A DNA stretch of 64,000 nucleotides from Streptomyces sp. NBC_01689 (GTDB lineage Bacteria; Actinomycetota; Actinomycetes; Streptomycetales; Streptomycetaceae), in assembly GCF_036250675.1 (NCBI RefSeq), contig NZ_CP109592.1, positions 7,998,001-8,062,000 of the forward strand, read 5' to 3'. A program made the translations under genes and the position numbers. Within the stretch, counting starts at the first letter, position 1; each line of letters starts with the position of its first letter. The notes beneath the pieces were generated by a model that had not been told where the DNA came from, searched no databases, and worked only from the letters and a program-made list of their open reading frames with translations. Shown here in pieces: positions 1-6,381 of the stretch.

Positions 1-55
1 GCGCGCGCAGTTCGGCACCGAGTTTGCGGCGTCGTACCGCGGGACCGTGCTGCAT
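1..55 (-). CDS. XRE/DUF5753-type regulator, N-terminus only
   Basis: Only the first 18 codons lie in the window, starting at ATG 53-55 and running off the left edge. They read MQHGPAVRRRKLGAELRA, the usual opening of Streptomyces helix-turn-helix regulators of the WhiJ/Scr1 type (XRE head, DUF5753 tail). A Shine-Dalgarno AAGGAG sits about 8 nt before the ATG on the minus strand. The divergent neighbour is a HATPase anti-sigma-like protein, the standard partner of such regulators in streptomycetes. The family call rests on a short N-terminus and the neighbour, so it is a good guess rather than proof. Confidence 0.6.
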   Translation of the reverse strand, partial: MQHGPAVRRRKLGAELRA

Positions 56-127
56 GGCCGTACTCCTTACTCCTTCCGAGCCGCCCAAATACGGTCTGCC
101 GTCGCAGAGTTCACCGCTTCGAGCGAC

Positions 128-143
128 AGATATATGCATATCT
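128..143. promoter_or_regulatory. AT-rich inverted repeat, candidate operator
   Basis: AGATAT-ATGC-ATATCT is a perfect inverted repeat with 6-bp arms, between two divergent genes of a regulator/anti-sigma pair. It is by far the most AT-rich patch nearby. A role as operator for the XRE protein is inference. Confidence 0.4.
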
Positions 144-267
144 CGGTGGATCGCGCCCGTGACCGGCCCGGTGATGGCAGTCTGGCGCGAAGCACCAGTC
201 CGGGACCGTACTCGAACCATCCGCTCCGTGTCGGACTCCGGTCCCGTGGGAAAGGGACGACGTCGTC

Positions 268-726
268 ATGGCAGACCACCAGGAAGCATCCGTCACTCTG
301 CCGAGCGATCCCGCCTCGGTCTCCGCGGCCCGGAAATTCGTCATCGACGTGCTGGCCGAATGGGGCCTGCCGGAGGACGCCGAAGCCGCCGACACCGTAC
401 GCCTGATCGTGTCCGAACTCGCCACCAACGCCGTCCAGCACACGTTCGGCCAGTCGCCCACCTTCACGGTGGACGTCCTGCTGAAACGGGACGAACAACT
501 GCGCATCGGTGTCACCGACAGCCATCCGCGCTTCCCGAAGCGACTGCCCGCCGCGGTCCAACAGGACAACGGACGCGGGATGGTGATCATCCGTTGGCTG
601 ACCGCGGAATGCGGCGGCAGAGTCCTCGTGCGTCCCACCCGGGAGGGCGGCAAGACGGTCTCCATCGAGTTGCCGTGGACGGTGCGGGCCCAGCCGGTGG
701 TGGCCGGCGGTCCACAAGAGCCCTGA
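268..726 (+). CDS. ATP-binding (HATPase_c) anti-sigma-factor-like protein
   Basis: A 152-aa single-domain protein of the GHKL ATPase fold, like the RsbW/SpoIIAB group that is greatly expanded in Streptomyces. The N box is visible at residues 50-58 (ELATNAVQH) and the G1 box at about 100-108 (DNGRGMVII). There is no histidine-kinase phosphoacceptor domain and no membrane segment, so it is a soluble switch-type ATPase. The ATG at 268 follows an AGGGACG-like ribosome site. In streptomycetes such proteins pair with XRE/DUF5753 regulators, as here with the divergent gene at the left edge; no DUF397 gene is visible inside the window. Whether it binds a sigma factor or the neighbour cannot be read from sequence. 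Confidence 0.85.
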   Translation: MADHQEASVTLPSDPASVSAARKFVIDVLAEWGLPEDAEAADTVRLIVSELATNAVQHTFGQSPTFTVDVLLKRDEQLRIGVTDSHPRFPKRLPAAVQQDNGRGMVIIRWLTAECGGRVLVRPTREGGKTVSIELPWTVRAQPVVAGGPQEP

Positions 727-760
727 GGAAACGATCAGTTGGTCCGGCCCGTCGGCGTCC

Positions 761-1672
761 CTACCGCGCCGCCCTCCCGAACGCGCCCCGCAACAGGGCC
801 CGGAACGCCTCCGCCGCGGGTGCCCGCCGGTCGGTCCGGTGGACGACGGAGATCGTACGGCGCAGATCTCCCGGTTCCAGCAGCCGCAGCCCCACCGGGG
901 TGGCCGCCGTCCTGGCCACCATCTCCGGCACCACCGCGACCCCCAGTCCGGCACTGACCAGCGCGCACACCAGCGCGTACCCGGGGCTCTCGACCCGGAC
1001 GGCCGGGGTGGCCCCGACCCGGGCCAGCGCGGCCTCCACTCCCTGCCGCGGCGGATGGTCCGGGGCCATGCTGATCAGCGGCTGCCCGGCGAGTCCGGAG
1101 AGCGGCAGCCGGGCCGCGCCCTCCGCGAGGACGTGACCCGGAGCGGTGACGAGCACCAGTTCCTCGACCAGCACCGGCTCCGCGCACACCGACGAGGGAA
1201 GCGGCGCCGGGTCCGCGGGCTCGTAGGTGTGGGTCAGCGCGAGGTCCACCTCGCCCGCCGCGACCGCCGTGACACCGTCCGGCGGCTCGTAGTTCGCGAC
1301 CGTCAGCTCCACGTCCGGGTGGGCCCGGCGAAAGGCGCTGAGCACCGGCGGCAGCAGATGGATGCCCGCCGTCTGGAACGTGCCGAGCCGCAGGGTGCCT
1401 CCGGACAGACCGGTCAGCCGGGCCAGTTCATGGCGCGCCTGCTCCAGCTCGTCGAGGACGCGGCGGGCCCGGGCCGCGAGCAGCTCGCCCGCCTCCGTGA
1501 GCCGCGTTCCCCGAGGGGAGCGCACCAGCAACGGCGCGCCCGCCTCCCGTTCCAGCTTCGCGAGCTGCTGGGAGAGGGCGGGCGGGCTGTAGCCGAGGCG
1601 TTCGGCCGCCCGGGTGATGGACCCGGCCCCGGCCACCGCCACCAGGGCCGCCAGCCGTGTCGGGTCGTACAT
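761..1672 (-). CDS. LysR-family transcriptional regulator
   Basis: 303 aa. The winged helix-turn-helix is at residues 1-60 (SITRAAERLGYSPPALSQQL), followed by a LysR substrate-binding domain to the end. The ATG at 1672 is chosen because the LysR head begins directly there; upstream codons in frame give Pro/Ala-rich nonsense. It is divergently transcribed from a LysE exporter 109 bp away, the textbook arrangement in which the regulator senses an amino acid and activates its exporter (LysG-LysE type). The ligand is unknown. Control of the neighbour is inferred from gene arrangement only. Confidence 0.9.
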   Translation of the reverse strand: MYDPTRLAALVAVAGAGSITRAAERLGYSPPALSQQLAKLEREAGAPLLVRSPRGTRLTEAGELLAARARRVLDELEQARHELARLTGLSGGTLRLGTFQTAGIHLLPPVLSAFRRAHPDVELTVANYEPPDGVTAVAAGEVDLALTHTYEPADPAPLPSSVCAEPVLVEELVLVTAPGHVLAEGAARLPLSGLAGQPLISMAPDHPPRQGVEAALARVGATPAVRVESPGYALVCALVSAGLGVAVVPEMVARTAATPVGLRLLEPGDLRRTISVVHRTDRRAPAAEAFRALLRGAFGRAAR

Positions 1673-1781
1673 CGCACGGCTCCCCGGGTCCGGGCCCGGC
1701 GCCGGCCCGGGTCCCAACGAATGCTTAAGACCGGTCCAGGATATTCGACATACCTGCTGAAGGCCCGGCCGAGGCAGCCTG

Positions 1782-2504
1782 GTGGCCATGGACGGACAGC
1801 TCATCGCCTTCACCGGGGTCGCCGCGGGAATGGTCGCCATGCCCGGCGCGGACTTCACGGTTGTCGTACGCAACGCCCTGACCTCCCGCCGGGCGGGGGT
1901 GGCGTGCGCGCTCGGAGTCGCGGGCGGGCTGCTGCTGCACACGGCGCTGGCCGTCGCCGGTGTCGCCGCCGTCCTCACGGCGGTGCCGGCGCTGTTCCGG
2001 ACGCTGCAGGTCCTCGGCGGGGGCTACGTGCTGTACCTCGGGACACGGACGCTGGCCGGTCTGCGCCCGCGCCGGCGGCGGGACCGGGAGCGGGAACCGG
2101 GCCCGGAGCGTTGTCCGGCGGCGCCGGGCGGGAAGCCGCCCGGCGGGCCGGCCTCCGGCGATCCCGGGTCCGGTGGTCCCGGGTCCGGCGACCCCGGGGA
2201 CGGGAGCCGTCCGTTGCGGCAGGGCTTCGTCACCAATGCGCTGAACCCGAAGGCGCCGATCACCTTCCTGAGCCTGCTTCCGCAGTTCGTGCCCGCGGGC
2301 AGCCCGGCGATGCCCCGCACCCTGGTGCTGGCCCTGATCGTGGTGGCCCTCGCCCTGGTGTGGTTCCCGGCGGTCGCCCTGCTGGTCGACCGGCTCGGCC
2401 GGTGGCTGCGCCGGCCGCGTGCCGCCCGCGCCGTGGAGGCGGTCACCGGGACCGCGCTCACCGTGCTCGGCCTGGTGCTCCTCCTGGAGCCGCTGACGGC
2501 CTGA
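1782..2504 (+). CDS. LysE-family translocator (amino-acid/metabolite exporter)
   Basis: 240 aa with about five to six membrane segments. The family signature PGADF lies at residues 21-25 and NALNPKAP at about 152-159. The start is GTG 1782 (alternatively ATG 1788, two codons later). The cytoplasmic loop after the third helix (about residues 95-146) is enlarged by a charged stretch followed by a Gly/Pro/Asp/Ser-rich run whose DNA is a degenerate repeat of CCCGGGTCCGG-like units. Most RhtB/LysE proteins have a short loop here. Presumably exports an amino acid or analogue under the divergent LysR regulator. Confidence 0.88.
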   Translation: MAMDGQLIAFTGVAAGMVAMPGADFTVVVRNALTSRRAGVACALGVAGGLLLHTALAVAGVAAVLTAVPALFRTLQVLGGGYVLYLGTRTLAGLRPRRRRDREREPGPERCPAAPGGKPPGGPASGDPGSGGPGSGDPGDGSRPLRQGFVTNALNPKAPITFLSLLPQFVPAGSPAMPRTLVLALIVVALALVWFPAVALLVDRLGRWLRRPRAARAVEAVTGTALTVLGLVLLLEPLTA

Positions 2505-2505
2505 G

Positions 2506-2565
2506 AGCCCGCCGGGCCGCTGAAGGCCCGCCGGGCCGCAGAGGGCTTGAGAGCCCGCCGGGCCG
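2506..2565. repeat. Three copies of GCCCGCCGGGCC
   Basis: The 12-bp sequence GCCCGCCGGGCC occurs three times between the lysE stop and the downstream hairpin, spaced roughly 21 and 26 bp. Each copy can itself fold as a small hairpin. Function unknown. Confidence 0.5.
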
Positions 2566-2570
2566 GTGCG

Positions 2571-2605
2571 CCGAGGGGCGGCGGTCCGGCGCCGCCGCCC
2601 CTCGG
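2571..2605. terminator. Bidirectional hairpin between convergent genes
   Basis: Perfect 14-bp arms, CCGAGGGGCGGCGG and CCGCCGCCCCTCGG, around a 7-nt loop, placed between the ends of the lysE-like gene and the NlpC/P60 gene. It lacks a T-run, as is common for Streptomyces terminators. Confidence 0.7.
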
Positions 2606-2611
2606 CCCGGG

Positions 2612-3085
2612 TCAGCTGATCCGGCCGTACCAGACGCTCTTCGTCCAGATCTTCTGGAGCTTCACGACCTCCCCGCTCTTCGGGGAGTGCCAGATCTTTC
2701 CCTTCCCGGCGTAGATGCCGACGTGGTACACGCTCCGGCCCGAGTGGAAGAACACGAGGTCACCGGCCTTGCGGTGCGACGCGGAGATGTGGTGGCTCTT
2801 GTTGTACTGCCCCGCGGCCGTACGGGGCAGCTTCTTGCCCGCCTTCTTGTACGAGTACAGCGTGAGCCCGGAGCAGTCGAAGCGGCGCGGCCCGGTGGCG
2901 CCGTACTTGTACGGGGCGCCCTTCTTGGATGCCGCGACCTGGAGCGCCCTCGTCGCCGGTGTGGCGGCCTCGGCGTCGGCCGCGACGCCCGGGACCACGA
3001 GACTGCCGCCCACGGCGGCGATGGTCAGAGCCGAGGCCGTACCGGCCCGGGACAGCAGCGACGGGACACGATTCAGCGCAGTCAT
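2612..3085 (-). CDS. Secreted NlpC/P60 peptidoglycan endopeptidase
   Basis: 157 aa. A signal peptide covers roughly residues 1-41 (hydrophobic core around 17-35, cleavage near AEA-AT). The mature part is a bare NlpC/P60 domain with catalytic Cys71 in RFDCSGL, His121 in YHVGIY and a third polar residue, His133, in IWHSP. It should cut stem-peptide bonds in the cell wall. The ATG at 3085 is chosen because it starts the signal peptide; the in-frame extension upstream runs through a riboswitch and is not protein. The 5' leader carries a c-di-AMP aptamer, which fits the known coupling of c-di-AMP to wall hydrolases (for example rpfA) in streptomycetes. Confidence 0.92.
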   Translation of the reverse strand: MTALNRVPSLLSRAGTASALTIAAVGGSLVVPGVAADAEAATPATRALQVAASKKGAPYKYGATGPRRFDCSGLTLYSYKKAGKKLPRTAAGQYNKSHHISASHRKAGDLVFFHSGRSVYHVGIYAGKGKIWHSPKSGEVVKLQKIWTKSVWYGRIS

Positions 3086-3094
3086 GCGCAACCC

Positions 3095-3255
3095 TTCGTC
3101 AACCGCCTGTGAAGGATGACCTGTCGGATTCGGGCTGGCGAAGTAGCCCGGCCGCTTACGCGGCTTCACCCCAAGGGCCGCCCGGATCTCTCCGGCGGCC
3201 CGTCTTGCTGGGTCCTCCACTCCTGCCGATGCACATCTGTCGACCGGTCATCCGG
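3095..3255 (-). ncRNA. c-di-AMP (ydaO/yuaA-type) riboswitch
   Basis: On the minus strand the leader of the NlpC/P60 gene contains, in order, a GGAGGACCCA segment, CCTTGGGGTGAAGCC, the small stem GCCGCGTAAGCGGC, and the highly conserved 3' block AGCCCGAATCCGACAG followed by GTCATCC. These are the landmark conserved strings of the ydaO class, and the order and spacing match. The aptamer ends about 10-25 nt before the ATG, so control is likely at translation or by nearby termination. The boundaries are approximate. Confidence 0.87.
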
Positions 3256-3565
3256 GCGGCGGCAGGACTCGGCGTCCGCCCGGACCGCCCCGCCGGTGTG
3301 GCGGGGGCTTGTCGTCGGAAGGGATCTTCACGCATGGATGTCGGAAAATCCGAGCGGAACCGATGATTTGTGGGGTTACTCACCACTCACCCGTTCGGGT
3401 GGACACTCCTCTGTTCGAGGGGTGTTGGGGATGTCGGCAACGCTCTTACCAGCAACGGAGCGTCCCGTTCGGCCTTTTGGGCAAGCGTGTTGCGCAACTT
3501 CCGGGGCCACCCGAAAGGACGTGCGGCTACGCCGTCGGGGGGTACGCCGACTGGTCCGTTTGAAA
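3256..3565. other. Intergenic region with two tandem inverted repeats
   Basis: No convincing gene is seen. The region is less GC-biased than coding DNA here. It holds a perfect inverted repeat CACCCG-TT-CGGGTG at 3388-3401 followed at once by an imperfect one (ACACTCCTCT, GTTCG, AGGGGTGT) at about 3403-3424. These look like adjacent regulator sites or a promoter region, but no transcript start or downstream gene on the plus strand can be named. Confidence 0.35.
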
Positions 3566-3621
3566 CCCGGGCCGGACGCTTCGCAGACCGCTCCGCGGAG
3601 CGGTTCGCGCGACGGCCCGGG
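3566..3621 (-). terminator. Nested hairpin terminator of the ClpP-like operon
   Basis: Outer arms CCCGGGCC (3566-3573) and GGCCCGGG (3614-3621) enclose an inner perfect palindrome ACCGCTCCGCGGAGCGGT (3587-3604). It lies directly after the stop of the 101-aa gene on the minus strand. Confidence 0.6.
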
Positions 3622-3629
3622 TCCGGACG

Positions 3630-3935
3630 TCAACTGCCGGAGCCGGGAGGCAGGGTGACGCGGGCGGCCCGCCGCTCGCCGTCGAGGACCCGCAGGGCCT
3701 GCGCCAGGGTCGGCGCGTGCACCTCGCTCTCGCCCCGCTGGTGCATCAGGGCCAGGGCGTCCCGCAGGGCGGTCGCCTTGCCGACGAGCGCCTGGGCGGC
3801 ACGCAGCCCGCGATAGGTGTCTCCCGGGCGGGCCGGGTTGATCCGGCCGACCAGGTCGACCACGTCGAGCCAGCGGTCTATCAGCTCGGCCTCGGCGTGG
3901 GTCAGAGCGGGCAGCGGAGGCAGTTCGGGCACCAT
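3630..3935 (-). CDS. Uncharacterised 101-aa protein coupled to the ClpP homologue
   Basis: I do not recognise the family. It is 101 aa, predicted mostly alpha-helical, with a run of Leu/Ala heptad-like spacing in residues 9-75 and a basic patch near the end (DGERRAARV). There is no signal peptide or membrane segment. The ATG at 3935 is 7 nt past the stop of the upstream ClpP-like gene, and the ribosome site GAGGTGATCC overlaps that gene's last codons and stop, so the two are translated together. A role as partner or adaptor of the ClpP homologue is inference from this coupling. Confidence 0.65.
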   Translation of the reverse strand: MVPELPPLPALTHAEAELIDRWLDVVDLVGRINPARPGDTYRGLRAAQALVGKATALRDALALMHQRGESEVHAPTLAQALRVLDGERRAARVTLPPGSGS

Positions 3936-3942
3936 CGGCGGA

Positions 3943-4599
3943 TCACCTCGCGTCGGGTGTGGCGTTTCCCGCACCGGGCGCGCTGGGCGGGTTCTTGCGG
4001 CTCGGGATGATCCCGTCCACCAGCCCGTACGCCAGCGCGGCCTGCGCGTCCAGAATCGTGTCCCGCTCGATGTCGGCGGCGACTCGTTCGGGATTTTTCC
4101 CCGTGTGCCGTACGAGCATGTCCTCCAGCAGCTTCCGAGTGCGGGTCAACTCCTCGGCCTGGAGGGCGAGATCACTCGCCTGCCCCTCGACCGGCCCGGC
4201 GAGCGAGGGCTGGCGGAGCAGCACCCGGGCGCCCGGCAGGGCGAATCGCTTGCCCGGTGTGCCGGCCGCCAGCAGGACGGCGGCGACCGACACGGCCTGC
4301 CCCAGGCACACGGTCTCCACGTCGCAGGTGACGTAGCGCATCGTGTCGTAGACGGCCGTCATCGCGCTGAACGAGCCGCCGGGGGAGTTGAGGTAGAGCG
4401 AGATGTCCCGCTCCGGCGCTTGGTGTTCGAGGTGCATGAACTGGGCCATCACGTCGTTCGCCGACGCGTCGTCGACGGGTGTCCCGAGGAACACGATGCG
4501 CTCGTCGAGCAGCTTGGAGTACGGGTCGAGGGACCGGTGTCCCGTGGCCGTGCGCTCGGTGAACTCGGGCAGGACATGGCGGGCGGACGGTTCGTGCAT
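3943..4599 (-). CDS. ClpP-family serine protease homologue lacking the catalytic His
   Basis: 218 aa, full ClpP length and fold: oxyanion/strand motif NSPGGS at 71-76, nucleophile Ser104 in GQAVS, Asp180 in IERDT, and the C-terminal [11 protein letters not shown]. The position of the catalytic His, normally in M/LIHQP, is Arg129 here ([10 protein letters not shown]; codon CGC where CAC would give His). That breaks the Ser-His-Asp triad while leaving Ser and Asp, as in ClpR-like subunits that act only in mixed rings. A strong GGAGGAGG ribosome site precedes ATG 4599. In Streptomyces, clpP genes usually come in pairs (clpP1P2, clpP3P4); this one is alone, followed by a 101-aa unknown gene. It may assemble with ClpPs encoded elsewhere. 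Confidence 0.9.
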   Translation of the reverse strand: MHEPSARHVLPEFTERTATGHRSLDPYSKLLDERIVFLGTPVDDASANDVMAQFMHLEHQAPERDISLYLNSPGGSFSAMTAVYDTMRYVTCDVETVCLGQAVSVAAVLLAAGTPGKRFALPGARVLLRQPSLAGPVEGQASDLALQAEELTRTRKLLEDMLVRHTGKNPERVAADIERDTILDAQAALAYGLVDGIIPSRKNPPSAPGAGNATPDAR

Positions 4600-4637
4600 G
4601 ACTGGCGCCTCCTCCGGGCGACTCTCCGGCGAGCCGC

Positions 4638-4672
4638 TCCCTGTGAAAAACGTACAGGACGTACAGATCTTG
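4638..4672 (-). promoter_or_regulatory. Promoter and direct-repeat operator of the ClpP-like gene
   Basis: On the minus strand a TCGACA -35-like box is followed after 17 nt by a TACGTT -10-like box. Over it lies the 9-bp-spaced direct repeat CTGTACGTC-CTGTACGTT. It is not the PopR (TTCTGCC-N3-GGCAGAA) or ClgR site I know for other clpP operons. The assignment is by eye. Confidence 0.45.
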
Positions 4673-4921
4673 TCGAGGGAATCGGCCGACAGCGAAAAAA
4701 AAGGGGGTCCAGGGGAGGCGCGGAGGCGTGGCACGCCTGGGGCGCACGGCCGGCCGTGCGCCCCAGGTCCGGCGGTGAGGGGCGCGGCGCGGGGCGGATG
4801 CCGGGGTCGTGCGGTGGTCGTGCGGGGTGGGGGCCAGGGGAGGGGTGTCCTCGTTCCCGGTGCGGCCCGGGGCGTCCGCCGTTCCGGGGGAGCGTCGGTG
4901 GCCCGGTCTAAACTGGGGGCC

Positions 4922-5200
4922 ATGGCCTACGAGATTCCGGTGACGCAAGCCAGGGCTGAGCTCGCCGATCTGATCAACCGGGTGGTGTACGGAGGCGAGC
5001 GCGTCGTCGTGACCCGGCACGGGAAGCCCCTCGTCGCCCTCGTCTCCGCGGCCGACCTGGAGCGTCTCGAAGAGCTCAGGGAGCCCGCCGGGAACCAGGT
5101 CGTCAGTTCCCTCTCCAGCGTCCGCGAGGCCGCCGCCGCGCCCCGGGAGCGTCAGCGCTTCGGTATCGCCGCGGAGCACCAGGGGCCCAACGTCTCGTAA
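4922..5200 (+). CDS. Phd/YefM-family antitoxin-like protein, no adjacent toxin
   Basis: 92 aa. The N-terminal DNA-binding fold of Phd/YefM antitoxins is clear: [17 protein letters not shown] at residues 5-21, then [22 protein letters not shown] at 28-49. The C-terminal part (50-92) is the flexible region that normally wraps the toxin. No RelE/YoeB/Doc-type gene follows: the next 550 bp are non-coding repeats and then urease. It may be a solitary antitoxin, a stand-alone regulator, or may have lost its toxin. It is divergent from the ClpP homologue; antitoxins are classic Clp substrates, but a link is speculative. Confidence 0.88.
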   Translation: MAYEIPVTQARAELADLINRVVYGGERVVVTRHGKPLVALVSAADLERLEELREPAGNQVVSSLSSVREAAAAPRERQRFGIAAEHQGPNVS

Positions 5201-5288
5201 CGGGAGGGCGATCGGGCGCGTACGGGCCGCCGGCCGGACACCGCGCCCGGCGCCGGTCCGCACGGGCCGGAGGCGTGAGGCATCGGGG

Positions 5289-5405
5289 CGCACGCCCTGT
5301 CCGGGCGCACGCCCTTTCCGGGCGGACGTCGATTCCGGGCGGACCCCGTGTCCGGGCGCGTGCCGCGTCCGGAGGCGTGCCGTATACGGAGCGTGCCGTA
5401 TACGG
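5289..5405. repeat. 17-bp tandem repeat array upstream of urease
   Basis: Seven end-to-end degenerate units: five of 17 bp starting at 5289, 5306, 5323, 5340 and 5357 (pattern CGCACGCCCTGTCCGGG), then two of 16 bp at 5374 and 5390 ending GTGCCGTATACGG. It lies in the 550-bp gap between the antitoxin gene and ureA. The rest of that gap (5201-5288 and 5406-5735) shows no gene. It resembles the second 17-bp array between ureF and ureG. Confidence 0.75.
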
Positions 5406-5750
5406 CCGGATTCCGGAAGGTCGCCGGGCGCGGGCCGGTCCGGCCCCGCGGCGGACCGGAGGCCGGCGTGCGACGGACCGGAACCCCGCGCGGTTCCCCG
5501 CCCGTCGTGACCCGGCGCGCCGCTCCGCCGAGGTGCGGGCGGTCCGAGTGAAGATCGTCGGGGTTCACCCGCCACCGGACCCCCGGCGGTTCCGGGGGAG
5601 CCCGTCGCCCCGGCCGGAGTGGGCCACAGGCCGGTTAACGTCCACGAAACGACGGCCAACTAGCGTGCGCATCCATGCCACCAGTGGTTTCGGTGGCTGC
5701 GGCCACCGGACCCCGCACGGTCCGGAGCGAGGACTGTGAGGTGGGACGCC

Positions 5751-6053
5751 GTGCAACTGACCCCGCACGAGCAGGAGAGACTGCTGATCCACGTGGCCGC
5801 CGACGTGGCCGAGAAGCGCCGGGCCCGCGGACTGAGACTGAACCACCCCGAGGCCGTCGCCCTCATCACGTCGCACATCCTCGAAGGCGCCAGGGACGGC
5901 CGTACCGTCGCCGAACTGATGTCCTCCGGGCGCAAGATCCTCACCCGTGACGACGTCATGGAGGGCATCCCCGAGATGATCCACGACGTCCAGGTGGAGG
6001 CGACCTTCCCGGACGGCACCAAGCTCGTCACCGTCCACGACCCGATCGTCTGA
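5751..6053 (+). CDS. ureA: Urease gamma subunit
   Basis: 100 aa, standard length for the urease gamma chain, starting [19 protein letters not shown] and ending VTVHDPI. It contains the family strings [17 protein letters not shown] and [15 protein letters not shown]. The subunit is structural in the nickel urease that splits urea into ammonia and carbamate in the cytoplasm. GTG 5751 is chosen over GTG 5736 because the GTGAGGTGGG ribosome site lies just before it and the protein then begins like its family. First gene of the ureABCF unit; 16 bp separates it from ureB. Confidence 0.96.
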   Translation: MQLTPHEQERLLIHVAADVAEKRRARGLRLNHPEAVALITSHILEGARDGRTVAELMSSGRKILTRDDVMEGIPEMIHDVQVEATFPDGTKLVTVHDPIV

Positions 6054-6069
6054 CGGGGGAGCGCCCGCC

Positions 6070-6381
6070 GTGATTCCCGGAGAGATCCTCTTCGCCGACG
6101 GACCCGTCGCCTTCAACGAAGGCCGCGAGGTCACCCGGCTGACCGTACTCAACGCCGCCGACCGTCCCGTCCAGGTCGGCTCCCACTACCACTTCGCCGA
6201 GGCGAACCCGGGCCTGGAGTTCGACCGCGCCGGCGCGCGCGGCAAGCGGCTGAACGTCGCCGCCGGCACCGCCGTGCGCTTCGAGCCCGGGATCCCCGTC
6301 GACGTCGAACTCGTACCGCTCGCGGGTGCCCGGGTCGTGCCCGGTCTGCGCGGCGAGACCGGAGGTGCCCTCGATGCCTGA
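6070..6381 (+). CDS. ureB: Urease beta subunit
   Basis: 103 aa beginning with GTG at 6070 ([13 protein letters not shown]). Family landmarks: [39 protein letters not shown] and [11 protein letters not shown]. The separate gamma, beta and alpha genes are the usual bacterial three-chain form. The 3' end overlaps the ureC start by 8 bp, so translation is coupled. Confidence 0.96.
   Translation: MIPGEILFADGPVAFNEGREVTRLTVLNAADRPVQVGSHYHFAEANPGLEFDRAGARGKRLNVAAGTAVRFEPGIPVDVELVPLAGARVVPGLRGETGGALDA

Noticed and set aside
839..3112. Very long open frame (757 codons) on the plus strand
   Set aside because: It crosses the LysR gene antisense, the LysE gene out of frame and the NlpC gene antisense; Arg/Gly/Pro-rich composition is typical of a GC-rich shadow frame.
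3086..3220. N-terminal extension of the NlpC/P60 protein
   Set aside because: The in-frame codons run through the c-di-AMP riboswitch; the signal peptide begins at ATG 3085.
3116..3658. Plus-strand frames in the 3.1-3.6 kb region
   Set aside because: They cross the riboswitch antisense and show no protein-like pattern; the region is better explained by regulatory repeats and a terminator.
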